In this document: positions 18,100-26,412 of the stretch, in pieces
How the letters are laid out: each line of letters starts with the position of its first letter
Position numbering within the stretch: the stretch's first letter is position 1
Source of the DNA: Actinomycetes bacterium
GTDB taxonomy: Bacteria; Actinomycetota; Actinomycetes; Actinomycetales; Microbacteriaceae
NCBI GenBank assembly: GCA_023431405.1
Contig: JAEYVZ010000064.1
Span: 1-50,377, forward strand
Direction: 5' to 3'
Length of the DNA: 50,377 nt
The notes under the pieces: generated by a model
The model's database searches: none
Told to the model about the DNA's origin: nothing
Seen by the model: only the letters and a program-made list of their open reading frames with translations
Program-made: the position numbers and the translations under genes

Positions 18100-18282
18100 G
18101 ACGTGCTCCTTCGTGCTCGCGTTCCGTTGCCTGTAGGCTGTCGCGCTCTTCCCCGACGGGGTCGATGCTGCGACAAGGCTGAGGTGTCTCTGTGACGCTG
18201 ACCACGCTACGGAAGGCCTCCGACATCAGCCGGAGCGGCCCTTCGCGCGGGGACAACCCCGTTGCGACACCTCTTGTGCAGG

Positions 18283-18288
18283 AGACTA
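18283..18288 (-). promoter_or_regulatory. Candidate -10 of recA
   Basis: TAGTCT on the minus strand, 7 nt downstream of the SOS box, so LexA bound there would cover the -35/spacer region. The leader 18100-18276 holds a small CGGGG/CCCCG hairpin and otherwise nothing I recognise. Confidence 0.5.
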
Positions 18289-18295
18289 CGCGGCA

Positions 18296-18311
18296 TAGAA
18301 CAGATGTTCGA
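18296..18311. promoter_or_regulatory. SOS box (LexA operator) upstream of recA
   Basis: TAGAACAGATGTTCGA contains GAAC-N4-GTTC and matches the actinobacterial/Gram-positive LexA consensus TCGAAC-N4-GTTCGA at all but two positions. Confidence 0.85.
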
Positions 18312-18410
18312 TGCGACACGCGGGGAAGAGCACCTGTGGCGAACACGCATCCGACACGGAATCAGATCTCTCGTGTCGTGAACCGGCGCACGCGCGCGGC
18401 GGCCGAACGC

Positions 18411-18632
18411 TCAGCGGCGCCGCTCGAGCCGACCGACCCCGTGACGACGAGCGACAGGCACGTCCGTCTCGGCGCACAGCGCGAGCCACACGTCGCGCAC
18501 ATCGTCGCCGTCATCGAGCGCCTGAGCCGCCGTGCGATACGCCATGCCCGCCAGCGCAAGATCGGCCACGAGAGCGTCTCCGCGCGCGCCAAACTCCGCC
18601 TGAACGGCCCGGGAGAACTCGCTCCGCCTCAT
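18411..18632 (-). CDS. DUF3046 domain-containing protein
   Basis: A 73-residue protein, MRRSEFSRAVQAEFG... VRDVWLALCAETDVPVARR, which fits DUF3046, the small family found just upstream of recA in many actinobacteria (Rv2738c in M. tuberculosis). Function is unknown. It starts 10 bp after the clgR stop, so it is probably cotranscribed with clgR. The recA promoter and SOS box lie immediately downstream of its stop. Confidence 0.85.
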   Translation of the reverse strand: MRRSEFSRAVQAEFGARGDALVADLALAGMAYRTAAQALDDGDDVRDVWLALCAETDVPVARRHGVGRLERRR

Positions 18633-18642
18633 CGAGCCGAGC

Positions 18643-18963
18643 TCAGTGGAGCGAGAGCTCGGGCTGGACGAAGTCGTCGCTCAGCGACGCAAGGTCGTCG
18701 GGGACCACATCGGGGAAGGGCTGCAGACCTTCGAGCACGGAGATACGGTCGCCCACCTCACGCATGATGGATGAGATGGGGACATCGAGCGCGTCGGCGA
18801 CCGCGGCGAGGATCTCGCTCGAGGCCTCCTTCTGACCACGCTCGACCTCACTCAGGTAGCCGAGGGCCACGCTCGCGCGACCGGCGACCTGGCGGAGGGT
18901 CTTCCCCTTCTGCAGACGCAGATCACGAAGGACATCGCCGATCTCTTGACGGACCAGGATCAT
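18643..18963 (-). CDS. clgR: XRE-type transcriptional regulator, ClgR family
   Basis: A 106-residue protein with a helix-turn-helix at about 14-65 (GKTLRQVAGRASVALGYLSEVERGQKEAS), the signature of ClgR/PopR. In other actinobacteria ClgR activates Clp protease genes and itself is Clp-degraded. Here the C-terminus ends PELSLH rather than an obvious AA degron. GAAGGAGG precedes the ATG; a TACTGT -10 candidate is at 19005-19010. The cinA-clgR-DUF3046-recA order is conserved. Confidence 0.88.
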   Translation of the reverse strand: MILVRQEIGDVLRDLRLQKGKTLRQVAGRASVALGYLSEVERGQKEASSEILAAVADALDVPISSIMREVGDRISVLEGLQPFPDVVPDDLASLSDDFVQPELSLH

Positions 18964-19004
18964 GTCGAGCCTCCTTCACACGATTCCGTCTGCACGGGTG
19001 GACA

Positions 19005-19010
19005 ACAGTA
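19005..19010 (-). promoter_or_regulatory. Candidate -10 of clgR
   Basis: TACTGT on the minus strand, about 42 nt before the clgR ATG, in the 164-bp gap after cinA. The gap also holds GTTCGCACGCG (19117-19127), loosely like reported ClgR sites; I would not call it an operator. Confidence 0.4.
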
Positions 19011-19127
19011 CAGCACTTGGCTTCACCCTAAACCCCGCCTGCTGGGGAATGGATGGGAATCGTTCACGTGTAACGGATCCGAAACAACCCGTATTCCCCG
19101 GGGTCGGCATCCGTCTGTTCGCACGCG

Positions 19128-19688
19128 TCACAGCGCGTCGAAAGCGAGCCGCACGGCCAGCGCCGCCGCCTCAGCGCGGATCTCGTCACGTGTGCCCGAG
19201 AGCACCAGCGATTCGACGCGAGAACCCAGCGGGGTCGACACCGCGAGATGCACGGTGCCGACCGGCTGACCATCGGGTGAGACCGGCCCGGCGATGCCCG
19301 TCGTCGCGATGCCGACGTCGGCGGCTTCGCTCCCCCGGCCCAGCGCACGACGGGCACCCTCCGCCATCTGCCGGGCGACGCGGGGGTGCACCGGACCGTG
19401 AGCGGCCAGGAGTGTCGCATCGACCCCCAGAAGGGTCTGCTTGATATCGGTCGCGTACGCGATGACCGCGCCGCGGAGCACGGCAGATGCGCCTGGCACG
19501 GCGACCAGCGAAGCAGCCACGAGACCGCCGGTGAGGGACTCGGCGACCCCGAGCGTCCAGCCGAGCTCCTTCAGCCGGCCGATGAGCCGCTCGGCGTCGG
19601 AGGGCCTCCCCTGCGAGACCAGGGTGTTGTCGAGATCGTCGACCTCAGCGGCGAGGCGGGCCGCACGCGCTTCGCGACGAGACGTCAC
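19128..19688 (-). CDS. CinA C-terminal domain protein (nicotinamide-nucleotide amidase type)
   Basis: A 186-residue protein corresponding only to the C-terminal amidase domain of CinA (GWTLGVAESLTGGLVAASL ... TTGIAGPVSPDGQPVGTVHLA); the N-terminal molybdopterin-binding-like domain is absent, as is usual for such stand-alone (PncC-like) proteins. The family deamidates NMN to NaMN for NAD recycling. GTG start overlapping the pgsA stop (GTGA) implies coupling. This is a normal short form, not a truncation. Confidence 0.88.
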   Translation of the reverse strand: MTSRREARAARLAAEVDDLDNTLVSQGRPSDAERLIGRLKELGWTLGVAESLTGGLVAASLVAVPGASAVLRGAVIAYATDIKQTLLGVDATLLAAHGPVHPRVARQMAEGARRALGRGSEAADVGIATTGIAGPVSPDGQPVGTVHLAVSTPLGSRVESLVLSGTRDEIRAEAAALAVRLAFDAL

Positions 19689-20281
19689 GCCGAGCCTCCC
19701 GGCTTCGCATCGTGCGCGGCGCGGTCTGCCCTGGCGCCGCGCACCTCGGTCACGATGTAGTCGATGCCGCTGGCGACGGTCAGCGCGACCGCGATCGTCA
19801 TCGCCACGGCGTTGACGACATGGACCCAGTCCCCCACGATCGTCCACAGTGGGAGCAGCGCGAGCGACAGCGCGACGGCCTGAGCAACCGTCTTCAGCTT
19901 GCCCATCCACGCCGCCGCCACGACATGATCGCTCGCGACGAGAAGACGGTGAACGGTGATGCCGACTTCCCTCACCAGCACGACGATCGTGATCCACCAC
20001 GGAAGCTCGCCGAGGATCGACAGCCCGACGAAGGCGCAGCCCGTGAGGGCCTTGTCGGCGATGGGATCGAGCAGCTTGCCGAGGTCGGTGACGATCTCGT
20101 GACGCCGCGCGAGGTAGCCGTCGATGCCGTCTGTCGCGATGGCGACGATGAAGAGCACGGCGGCCCACCACCGCAGCGGACCGTCATCACCGGCGTCGGC
20201 GAGCAGCATCCAGAGGAAGACCGGCGCACACAGGATGCGCACGATCGTGATCGCGTTGGGGAGCTGACGGGGGATCGTCAC
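19685..20281 (-). CDS. pgsA: CDP-diacylglycerol--glycerol-3-phosphate 3-phosphatidyltransferase
   Basis: A 198-residue membrane protein with several hydrophobic segments and the CDP-alcohol phosphotransferase motif in DGIDGYLARR...TDLGKLLDPIADK. It makes phosphatidylglycerol phosphate, the precursor of PG and cardiolipin. GTG 20281 has TAGGCT 6 nt upstream and no Shine-Dalgarno. It lies 18 bp after ftsK but with its own likely promoter; cinA is coupled downstream. Confidence 0.93.
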   Translation of the reverse strand: MTIPRQLPNAITIVRILCAPVFLWMLLADAGDDGPLRWWAAVLFIVAIATDGIDGYLARRHEIVTDLGKLLDPIADKALTGCAFVGLSILGELPWWITIVVLVREVGITVHRLLVASDHVVAAAWMGKLKTVAQAVALSLALLPLWTIVGDWVHVVNAVAMTIAVALTVASGIDYIVTEVRGARADRAAHDAKPGGSA

Positions 20282-20287
20282 GAGGCG

Positions 20288-20293
20288 AGCCTA
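20288..20293 (-). promoter_or_regulatory. Leaderless promoter -10 of pgsA
   Basis: TAGGCT on the minus strand, 6 nt before GTG 20281, in the short ftsK-pgsA gap. Confidence 0.55.
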
Positions 20294-20299
20294 CCGATC

Positions 20300-22996
20300 T
20301 CAATCGCGTCCGGTGAGGCCCCAGGCATCCTCATCGCCCCCGTCGCCATCGACGACGGGGTAGCCGTCGAACTGGGCGTCGACGGGATCGACGGATGCCG
20401 CGGGCCCTGCGGGGGCAGCGGCCGGCGCGGGAGGCTCCTCGCCGCGCAGGCGTGCCAGCACGGTGGGCAGCTGGTCTGGGGTCACGAGAACGTCACGGGC
20501 CTTCGAGCCTTCGGACGGTCCGACGATCTCACGCGACTCGAGGAGGTCCATGAGCCGACCGGCCTTGGCGAAACCCACCCGCAGCTTGCGCTGGAGCATC
20601 GACGTCGAACCGAACTGCGTCGAGATGATCTGCTCGGCGGCCGCGAGGAGGAGCTCGAGGTCGTCGCCGATGTCGGCGTCGATCTCCTTCTTCTCCGCCA
20701 CTGCCTGGACGTCGGATCGGTATTCGGGCTGAGCCTGCCGTTTGACGTGCGCGACGACCTTCTCGATCTCGCTCTCGGCAACCCACGCCCCCTGCACGCG
20801 CACAGCCTTCGACGCACCCATCGGCAGGAACAGGCCGTCGCCCTGCCCGATGAGACGGTCGGCCCCGGGCTGGTCGAGGATGACGCGAGAGTCGGTGACG
20901 CTCGTGACCGCGAAGGCCAGGCGAGACGGCACGTTCGCCTTGATGAGGCCCGTGACGACATCGACGGAAGGCCGCTGGGTGGCAAGGACGAGGTGGATGC
21001 CGCTGGCGCGCGCGAGCTGGGTGATCCGCACGATCGAGTCTTCGACATCACGCGGCGCGACCATCATGAGGTCGGCGAGCTCGTCGACCACGACCAGGAG
21101 GTAGGGGTACGGCTTCAGCACGCGCTCGCTGCCGGCGGGAAGGGTGATCTCGCCCGCGACCACGGCCTTGTTGAAATCGTCGATGTGACGGAAGCCGAAC
21201 GACGCGAGGTCGTCGTAGCGCATGTCCATCTCCTTCACGACCCACTGCAGAGCCTCGGCGGCCTTCTTCGGGTTCGTGATGATGGGGGTGATGAGATGCG
21301 GCACGCCCGCATAAGAGGTCAGTTCGACCCGCTTCGGGTCGATCAGCACCATGCGCACCTCGCTCGGCTTCGCGCGCATGAGGAGGCTTGTGATCATCGA
21401 GTTGACGAAGCTCGACTTGCCGGAACCGGTCGAGCCCGCCACGAGCAGGTGCGGCATCTTGGCGAGGTTCGCCACCACGTAGCCGCCGCCGACGTCCTTC
21501 CCGACACCGATGGTCATCGGGTGAGTCTGTGCGGCCGCCGCCTGCGAGCGCAGTACGTCACCGAGCGTCACGATCTCGCGGTCTGTGTTGGGGATCTCGA
21601 CACCGATCGCGCTCTTGCCCGGGATGGGGGCGAGGATGCGCACCTCGTTGGAGGCGACGGCGTAGGCGATGTTGTTGGTGAGGGCGGTGATCCGCTCGAC
21701 CTTGACCCCGGGTCCGAGTTCGATCTCGTACTGGGTGACGGTCGGGCCGCGCGAGAAGCCGGTGACGCGGGCGTCGACGGAGAACTGCTCGAAGACGCCC
21801 ATGATGGCCCGCACCACCTGGTCGTTCGCCTCGGAGCGCGCCTTGTGCGGGCTCCCCTTCGCCAGCGCCTCCACCGACGGCAGCCGGTACGGCTGCAGCG
21901 GGGGCCGTCCGTCATGGTCGCCGCCGAGTCCCGAAAGGCCGGGGAGCAGGCCGTCGTCGACGATCTCCTGCGCGTCGTCGCGGATGCCGGTGTCGGCGGC
22001 GCGAGCGGCGCGCTGCGCGCCGGCGACCACCTGGGGATCGATGATCTCGGTCGGGGCTTCAGCGGGCGGCACGGGTGCGGGAGCAGCGATCGCCTGGTCG
22101 AAGCCCCCCGTGGCGGAGGCGTCGAGCAGCGCGGTGAGGTCGTCGGAGCCGAGGTGGCCGTCGACGTCCTCCTCACGCCCGGACTTGTTGCGTCGCCACC
22201 AGGGCAGCGCCGCATCGCCGGAGTCGGCTTCGCCCTCTCCGGAGCCGAAGGCGACGGTGGGCGCATCGCCCGAGCGTTCGGCGCGCACCGGACGCTCGGC
22301 GTCGAACATCCACGCGTACAGGTCTCCGAGTCGCTGACCGATCCGATTCGGCGGCGTCTTGGTGAGGATGAGGATCGAGAGGATCGCCAGCAGGCCCAGC
22401 ACGATGCATGCCCCGACGACCGTGAGGTAGCTGACCGGCTGGCCGACCATCCAGCCGAAGAGGCCTCCGCTGCGGCTGAGCGCGGGGAGTCCGTCGCGCG
22501 GCTGAGGCAGGCCGCCGAGCACATGGCAGAAACCGGCGACGGACAGGACGAAGAGCCCGAACCCGATGCCGATGCGGCCGTTGTCGTGCACGGACGACGG
22601 GTGACGGAACAGCCAGCCCGCGAGCAGGAGCAGCAGCACGGGGAGGATGAAGGCCACGCGTCCGAGGAGAGCGCCGACCGAGTAGGAGCTGATCGTCGTG
22701 CCGATCTCGGTGCCGATGAGGAACCATTCGATGACCGCGCCGATGATGGCGAGCAGCACCAAGAGGAAGGGGAACCCGTCGCGACGCTGGTCTTTCTCAA
22801 GCGTCTCGGGACCGAACGCGCGGAACATGCCGCCCGTCGCATGAGCGAGTGCAAGCCACATGCGCACCACCACCGGCGGCCGCTCCGGCTCATCGGCGTA
22901 ACGCTTCGGCGCGGGGGCGGGCTTCTTGGCGCGCGACGCACCCGAGCTCTTCGCGGACGTGCGCGGACTCGCGGTCGGATTCGTGCTCCTGGCCAT
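20300..22996 (-). CDS. ftsK: DNA translocase FtsK
   Basis: An 898-residue FtsK/SpoIIIE. A basic N-terminus is followed by about four membrane segments (roughly residues 60-220), a Pro/Ala/Glu linker, and the RecA-like motor with Walker A in VAGSTGSGKSS and Walker B LLVVVDELADLM. The C-terminal winged-helix gamma domain (TSMLQRKLRVGFAKAGRLMDLLE) reads KOPS-type sequences. It pumps DNA through the septum and activates XerCD at dif. The ATG at 22996 has TACCGT 6 nt upstream; a GGAG only 2 nt away is too close to act as a ribosome binding site. Confidence 0.97.
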   Translation of the reverse strand: MARSTNPTASPRTSAKSSGASRAKKPAPAPKRYADEPERPPVVVRMWLALAHATGGMFRAFGPETLEKDQRRDGFPFLLVLLAIIGAVIEWFLIGTEIGTTISSYSVGALLGRVAFILPVLLLLLAGWLFRHPSSVHDNGRIGIGFGLFVLSVAGFCHVLGGLPQPRDGLPALSRSGGLFGWMVGQPVSYLTVVGACIVLGLLAILSILILTKTPPNRIGQRLGDLYAWMFDAERPVRAERSGDAPTVAFGSGEGEADSGDAALPWWRRNKSGREEDVDGHLGSDDLTALLDASATGGFDQAIAAPAPVPPAEAPTEIIDPQVVAGAQRAARAADTGIRDDAQEIVDDGLLPGLSGLGGDHDGRPPLQPYRLPSVEALAKGSPHKARSEANDQVVRAIMGVFEQFSVDARVTGFSRGPTVTQYEIELGPGVKVERITALTNNIAYAVASNEVRILAPIPGKSAIGVEIPNTDREIVTLGDVLRSQAAAAQTHPMTIGVGKDVGGGYVVANLAKMPHLLVAGSTGSGKSSFVNSMITSLLMRAKPSEVRMVLIDPKRVELTSYAGVPHLITPIITNPKKAAEALQWVVKEMDMRYDDLASFGFRHIDDFNKAVVAGEITLPAGSERVLKPYPYLLVVVDELADLMMVAPRDVEDSIVRITQLARASGIHLVLATQRPSVDVVTGLIKANVPSRLAFAVTSVTDSRVILDQPGADRLIGQGDGLFLPMGASKAVRVQGAWVAESEIEKVVAHVKRQAQPEYRSDVQAVAEKKEIDADIGDDLELLLAAAEQIISTQFGSTSMLQRKLRVGFAKAGRLMDLLESREIVGPSEGSKARDVLVTPDQLPTVLARLRGEEPPAPAAAPAGPAASVDPVDAQFDGYPVVDGDGGDEDAWGLTGRD

Positions 22997-23002
22997 TACT
23001 CC

Positions 23003-23008
23003 ACGGTA
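23003..23008 (-). promoter_or_regulatory. Leaderless promoter -10 of ftsK
   Basis: TACCGT on the minus strand, 6 nt before the ATG at 22996. Confidence 0.5.
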
Positions 23009-23071
23009 CGTCGCGTCTCCGACGTTCCCGCGTAACGACGCGGGAGTCCGCCCCACGCGACACGGCCGGGC

Positions 23072-23566
23072 TCAGCGCAGCCGCTTGACCATCGTGTCGC
23101 GCCGGGCGCCCGCCGAGGTCACCGCGAACCCCTCGCTGCGATACAGCGTGCGGGCGAAGTTGTCGCGTTCGACCGACAGGCTGATGCGACCGTGCCCCGC
23201 GTGCCGGGCTCTCTCGCACAGGCCCTGCAGCAATGCCCGACCGACGCCGTGCGCCCGCCAGATCGGCTTCACCCCGATGATGAGCTCCGGCACGCCCGTG
23301 GCCACGTAGCCGAATCCGGGCTCGGAGCGCGGCAGCATCCGGTACCACGCGGCCCCCACCGGGTCGCCGTGATCATCGACGGCCACGAGCCCCTCGTCGC
23401 CGGGGCGGCGCCACCCGGTGACATATCTGCTGTGGTCGCCGGACGTCAGGATCTCATGGCGCGGGCGCGCCGCGGCCTGCCGCCAGTTGGCGGCTTCGAC
23501 GACCATGTCGCACAGGAACGCGCCGTCCGCCTGCGTTGCGGGTCGGAGACGGAACGACGCGGTCAC
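23072..23566 (-). CDS. GNAT family N-acetyltransferase
   Basis: A 164-residue GNAT protein: FRLRPATQADGAFL at the start, and the acetyl-CoA binding motif V/I-x-R-x-x-G-x-G/A as KPIWRAHGVGRALLQGL, then SVERDNFARTLYRSEGF. The substrate is unknown. The GTG start is 14 bp after the RNase J stop, suggesting cotranscription with rnj. I see no feature tying it to RNA decay. Confidence 0.85.
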   Translation of the reverse strand: MTASFRLRPATQADGAFLCDMVVEAANWRQAAARPRHEILTSGDHSRYVTGWRRPGDEGLVAVDDHGDPVGAAWYRMLPRSEPGFGYVATGVPELIIGVKPIWRAHGVGRALLQGLCERARHAGHGRISLSVERDNFARTLYRSEGFAVTSAGARRDTMVKRLR

Positions 23567-23580
23567 GGGCGGACGGGGGG

Positions 23581-25257
23581 TCAGGCCTCGATGACGAGGG
23601 GGACGATCATGGGCCGGCGGCGCAGCGACTGGTTGACCCAGCGCCCGATCGTGCGGCGGACGACCTGCGAGAGCGCATGGGTGTCGCGCACGCCCGACTG
23701 CGCCGCATCGGCGAGCGCGGCAGCGATCTTGGGCTTGACCGAATCGAACACGGCGTCGGCCTCTGCGAAGCCGCGCGCGTGGATCTCGGGCCCGGTGATG
23801 ATCTTGCCCGTGGCGGCATCGACCACCACGATCACCGAGATGAACCCCTCTTCACCGAGGATGCGGCGGTCTTTCAGGTCGGCATCCGTGATCTCGCCCA
23901 CCGTCGACCCGTCGACGTAGACGAATCCGAGGTCGAGCTGGCCCGCGACCCGCGCCACGCCGTCCTTGAGGTCGACCACAGTGCCGTTCTCGCCGATGAT
24001 CGTGTTCTCGGCGGGCACGCCGCTGTCCTTGGCGAGGTTGGCATTGGCGATCAGGTGGCGGTACTCGCCGTGGATCGGCAGGACGTTGCGGGGCTTCAGG
24101 ATGTTGTAGCAGTACAGCAGCTCGCCTGCCGCGGCGTGCCCGGAGACGTGCACCTTGGCATTCCCCTTGTGCACGACGTTGGCACCGAGCTTGGTCAGTC
24201 CGTCGATGACGCGGTAGACGGCGTTCTCATTGCCGGGGATGAGGCTCGAGGCGAGGATGACGGTGTCTCCGGGGCCGGGCTCGATCGCATGGTCGAGGTT
24301 GGCCATGCGAGAGAGCACCGCCATCGGCTCCCCCTGCGACCCGGTCGACATGTAGACGATGCGGTCGTCGGGAAGGTCCTTCGCCTTCTTGTAGTCGATC
24401 AGGACCCCTTCGGGGACGTTGAGATACCCGAGCTCCTCCGCGATCGTCATGTTGCGCACCATGCTCCGCCCGAGGAAGGCCAGGCGGCGCCCGTGGGCGT
24501 GTGCCGCGTCGATGACCTGCTGCACGCGATGCACGTGACTCGAGAAGCTCGCCACGATGACCCGACGAGGCGCCTTCGCGATCACCTGGTCGAGCACGGG
24601 ACCGATCGAGCGCTCCAGCGGGGTGAAGCCAGGAACATCCGCGTTGGTGGAGTCGACGAGGAACAGGTCGACCCCTTCCTCCCCCAGTCGGGCGAAGGCG
24701 CGCAGGTCTGTCAGGCGGCCGTCGAGCGGCAGCTGGTCCATCTTGAAGTCGCCGGTGGCGAGCACGAGCCCGGCAGGCGTGCGGATGGCCACAGCGAGCG
24801 CGTCGGGGATGGAGTGATTTACGGCGACGAACTCGAGGTCGAACGGACCCACCTGTTCGCGCTGCCCCTCGGCGACGGTCATCGTGAAGGGCTTGATGCG
24901 GTGTTCCTTGAGCTTCGCCTCGATCAGCGCCAGGGTGAGCCCCGAACCCAGCAGGGGGATGTCGCTCTTGAGGCGCAGCAGATACGGCACCGCGCCGATG
25001 TGATCCTCGTGTCCGTGGGTGAGGACGACGCCGACGATGTCGTCGAGGCGGCCCTTGATCGGCTCGAAGTCGGGGAGGATCAGGTCGACGCCCGGCTGGT
25101 GCTCCTCGGGGAAGAGCACGCCGCAGTCGACGATCAGGAGTTTGCCGTCGTACTCGAACACGGTCATGTTGCGACCGACCTCCCCCAACCCTCCGAGGGG
25201 GGTCACCCGGAGGGTACCGGGTTCGAGAGCGGACGGTTCGTAGACGGTGGTGGGCAT
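23581..25257 (-). CDS. rnj: Ribonuclease J
   Basis: A 558-residue metallo-beta-lactamase/beta-CASP nuclease: the zinc motif is LTHGHEDHIGAVPYLL, with further motifs ATGDFKMDQ, STGSQGEPMAVLSRM and HVSGHAAAGEL, then a C-terminal domain. It is a dual endo-/5'-exoribonuclease in mRNA turnover and rRNA maturation. The ATG at 25257 (MPTTVYEP) has GGAAGG upstream. The rnj-dapA neighbourhood is conserved in actinobacteria. Signals for transcription lie in the 126-bp gap after dapA. Confidence 0.96.
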   Translation of the reverse strand: MPTTVYEPSALEPGTLRVTPLGGLGEVGRNMTVFEYDGKLLIVDCGVLFPEEHQPGVDLILPDFEPIKGRLDDIVGVVLTHGHEDHIGAVPYLLRLKSDIPLLGSGLTLALIEAKLKEHRIKPFTMTVAEGQREQVGPFDLEFVAVNHSIPDALAVAIRTPAGLVLATGDFKMDQLPLDGRLTDLRAFARLGEEGVDLFLVDSTNADVPGFTPLERSIGPVLDQVIAKAPRRVIVASFSSHVHRVQQVIDAAHAHGRRLAFLGRSMVRNMTIAEELGYLNVPEGVLIDYKKAKDLPDDRIVYMSTGSQGEPMAVLSRMANLDHAIEPGPGDTVILASSLIPGNENAVYRVIDGLTKLGANVVHKGNAKVHVSGHAAAGELLYCYNILKPRNVLPIHGEYRHLIANANLAKDSGVPAENTIIGENGTVVDLKDGVARVAGQLDLGFVYVDGSTVGEITDADLKDRRILGEEGFISVIVVVDAATGKIITGPEIHARGFAEADAVFDSVKPKIAAALADAAQSGVRDTHALSQVVRRTIGRWVNQSLRRRPMIVPLVIEA

Positions 25258-25304
25258 GCTCAGCCTTCCGCGGGAGGGTCGTGACTCCCGCTCACGTTCG
25301 GGGT

Positions 25305-25323
25305 GGATGCCGTCGCGGCATCC
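25305..25323 (-). terminator. GGATGCCG/CGGCATCC hairpin between dapA and rnj
   Basis: Perfect 8-bp stem with a 3-nt loop built from two inverted copies of the abundant heptamer GGATGCC. No T-tract follows, so it may attenuate or stabilise the dapA 3' end rather than terminate fully. The same gap has three imperfect GTCTCA-type repeats at 25349-25388. Confidence 0.4.
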
Positions 25324-25383
25324 GATGTTCGATTGTGTGCAGCCCAGGGTCTCAGCGACCCCGGACCTCAACGACCCAAGGTC

Positions 25384-26361
25384 TCAACGCGTGGTGCCGT
25401 GCACCTTGGGAAGCGCGCCGCCGGCGGCGGCGTTGCGGTCGGGACGGAAGTTGGAGAAGTCGGCGCCCTCGACATCGGTGACCAGCGACAGCTCGTCTTC
25501 GATGATGGCGGCTTCCCACTCCTCCGGGCCGACCAGAGGAAGTCGGACGCGCGGGCTCGAGATGCGACCCAGCCCGTGCAGGATGTACTTCGCGCTCACC
25601 GTGCCGGGAACGTGCGTCATGACCGCGCGCACGAGGGGCTCCAGCTTCTTGTGCGCCTCGGTCGCCGCCGTGAGGTCGCCGCGGTTCACCGCGTCGACGA
25701 TGGTGCGGTACGGGGCCGGTGCGATGTTCGCGGTGACGCCGATGAGGCCCGCCGCGCCGATCGCCAGGTGCGGCAGCACGTTGGCGTCGTCGCCCGAGAA
25801 GTACATGAGGTCGGTCTGGTTGAGCACGCGGCTGACCTCGCTGAAGTCGCCCTTGGCGTCTTTGATGGCGAGGATGTTCGGGTGCTTGGCCAGACGCAGG
25901 ATGGTCTCGTACTTGATCGGCACACCGGTGCGGCCGGGGATGTCGTAGAGGATGACCGGGAGATCGGTCGCATCAGCGACGAGACGGAAGTGCGTGAGGA
26001 TGCCCGCCTGGGTGGGCTTGTTGTAGTACGGCGTGACGATCATGATTCCGTCGGCGCCGGCCTTCTCGCTGGCACGGTACAGCTCGATCGCATGCGCGGT
26101 CTCGTTCGATCCGCCGCCGGTGATGATCTTGGCGCGGCCGCCTGAGACCGACTTGCCGACCTCCACGAGCTTCAGCTTCTCGGCATCCGTCAGGGTGCTG
26201 GTCTCCCCCGTCGTGCCCGTCACGACGATGCCGTCGGCACCGGCGGAGATGACGTCGTCGATGTGCTTCTCGACGGCGGGCCAGTCGACCTCGCCGTCGG
26301 CCGTCATCGGGGTGACCAGCGCGACGAGTACCTGTCCGAAGGGGTTGCTCGTGTGCGTCAT
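25384..26361 (-). CDS. dapA: 4-hydroxy-tetrahydrodipicolinate synthase
   Basis: A 325-residue class I aldolase with VTGTTGETSTL, the catalytic Tyr in VTPYYNKPTQAG, the LYDIPGRTGV loop and the Schiff-base Lys in ILAIKDAKGD. It condenses pyruvate with aspartate semialdehyde, the entry to the DAP/lysine pathway shared with dapB and dapF in this window. TAGCCT lies 7 nt before the ATG with no ribosome binding site (leaderless). The C-terminus is about 20 residues longer than in E. coli. Confidence 0.97.
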   Translation of the reverse strand: MTHTSNPFGQVLVALVTPMTADGEVDWPAVEKHIDDVISAGADGIVVTGTTGETSTLTDAEKLKLVEVGKSVSGGRAKIITGGGSNETAHAIELYRASEKAGADGIMIVTPYYNKPTQAGILTHFRLVADATDLPVILYDIPGRTGVPIKYETILRLAKHPNILAIKDAKGDFSEVSRVLNQTDLMYFSGDDANVLPHLAIGAAGLIGVTANIAPAPYRTIVDAVNRGDLTAATEAHKKLEPLVRAVMTHVPGTVSAKYILHGLGRISSPRVRLPLVGPEEWEAAIIEDELSLVTDVEGADFSNFRPDRNAAAGGALPKVHGTTR

Positions 26362-26368
26362 GCCCTAA

Positions 26369-26374
26369 AGGCTA
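26369..26374 (-). promoter_or_regulatory. Leaderless promoter -10 of dapA
   Basis: TAGCCT on the minus strand, 7 nt before the ATG at 26361. Confidence 0.55.
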
Positions 26375-26412
26375 GCGGTTCGCCGGACCGTCTCGCGTGC
26401 GCGGGCCGGTGA

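Noticed and set aside
19117..19127. GTTCGCACGCG as a ClgR binding site
   Set aside because: Only a loose match, located at the 3' end of cinA; spacing differs from the reported motif as I remember it.
19128..19688. cinA as a truncated pseudogene
   Set aside because: Stand-alone C-terminal CinA (PncC-like) proteins are a normal family form, and the gene is coupled to pgsA.
19712..23035. 1107-codon plus-strand open frame opposite pgsA and ftsK
   Set aside because: It is the antisense shadow of two clear genes; its Arg/Asp/Val/Gly-rich composition and lack of any motif are typical of shadow frames in GC-rich DNA.
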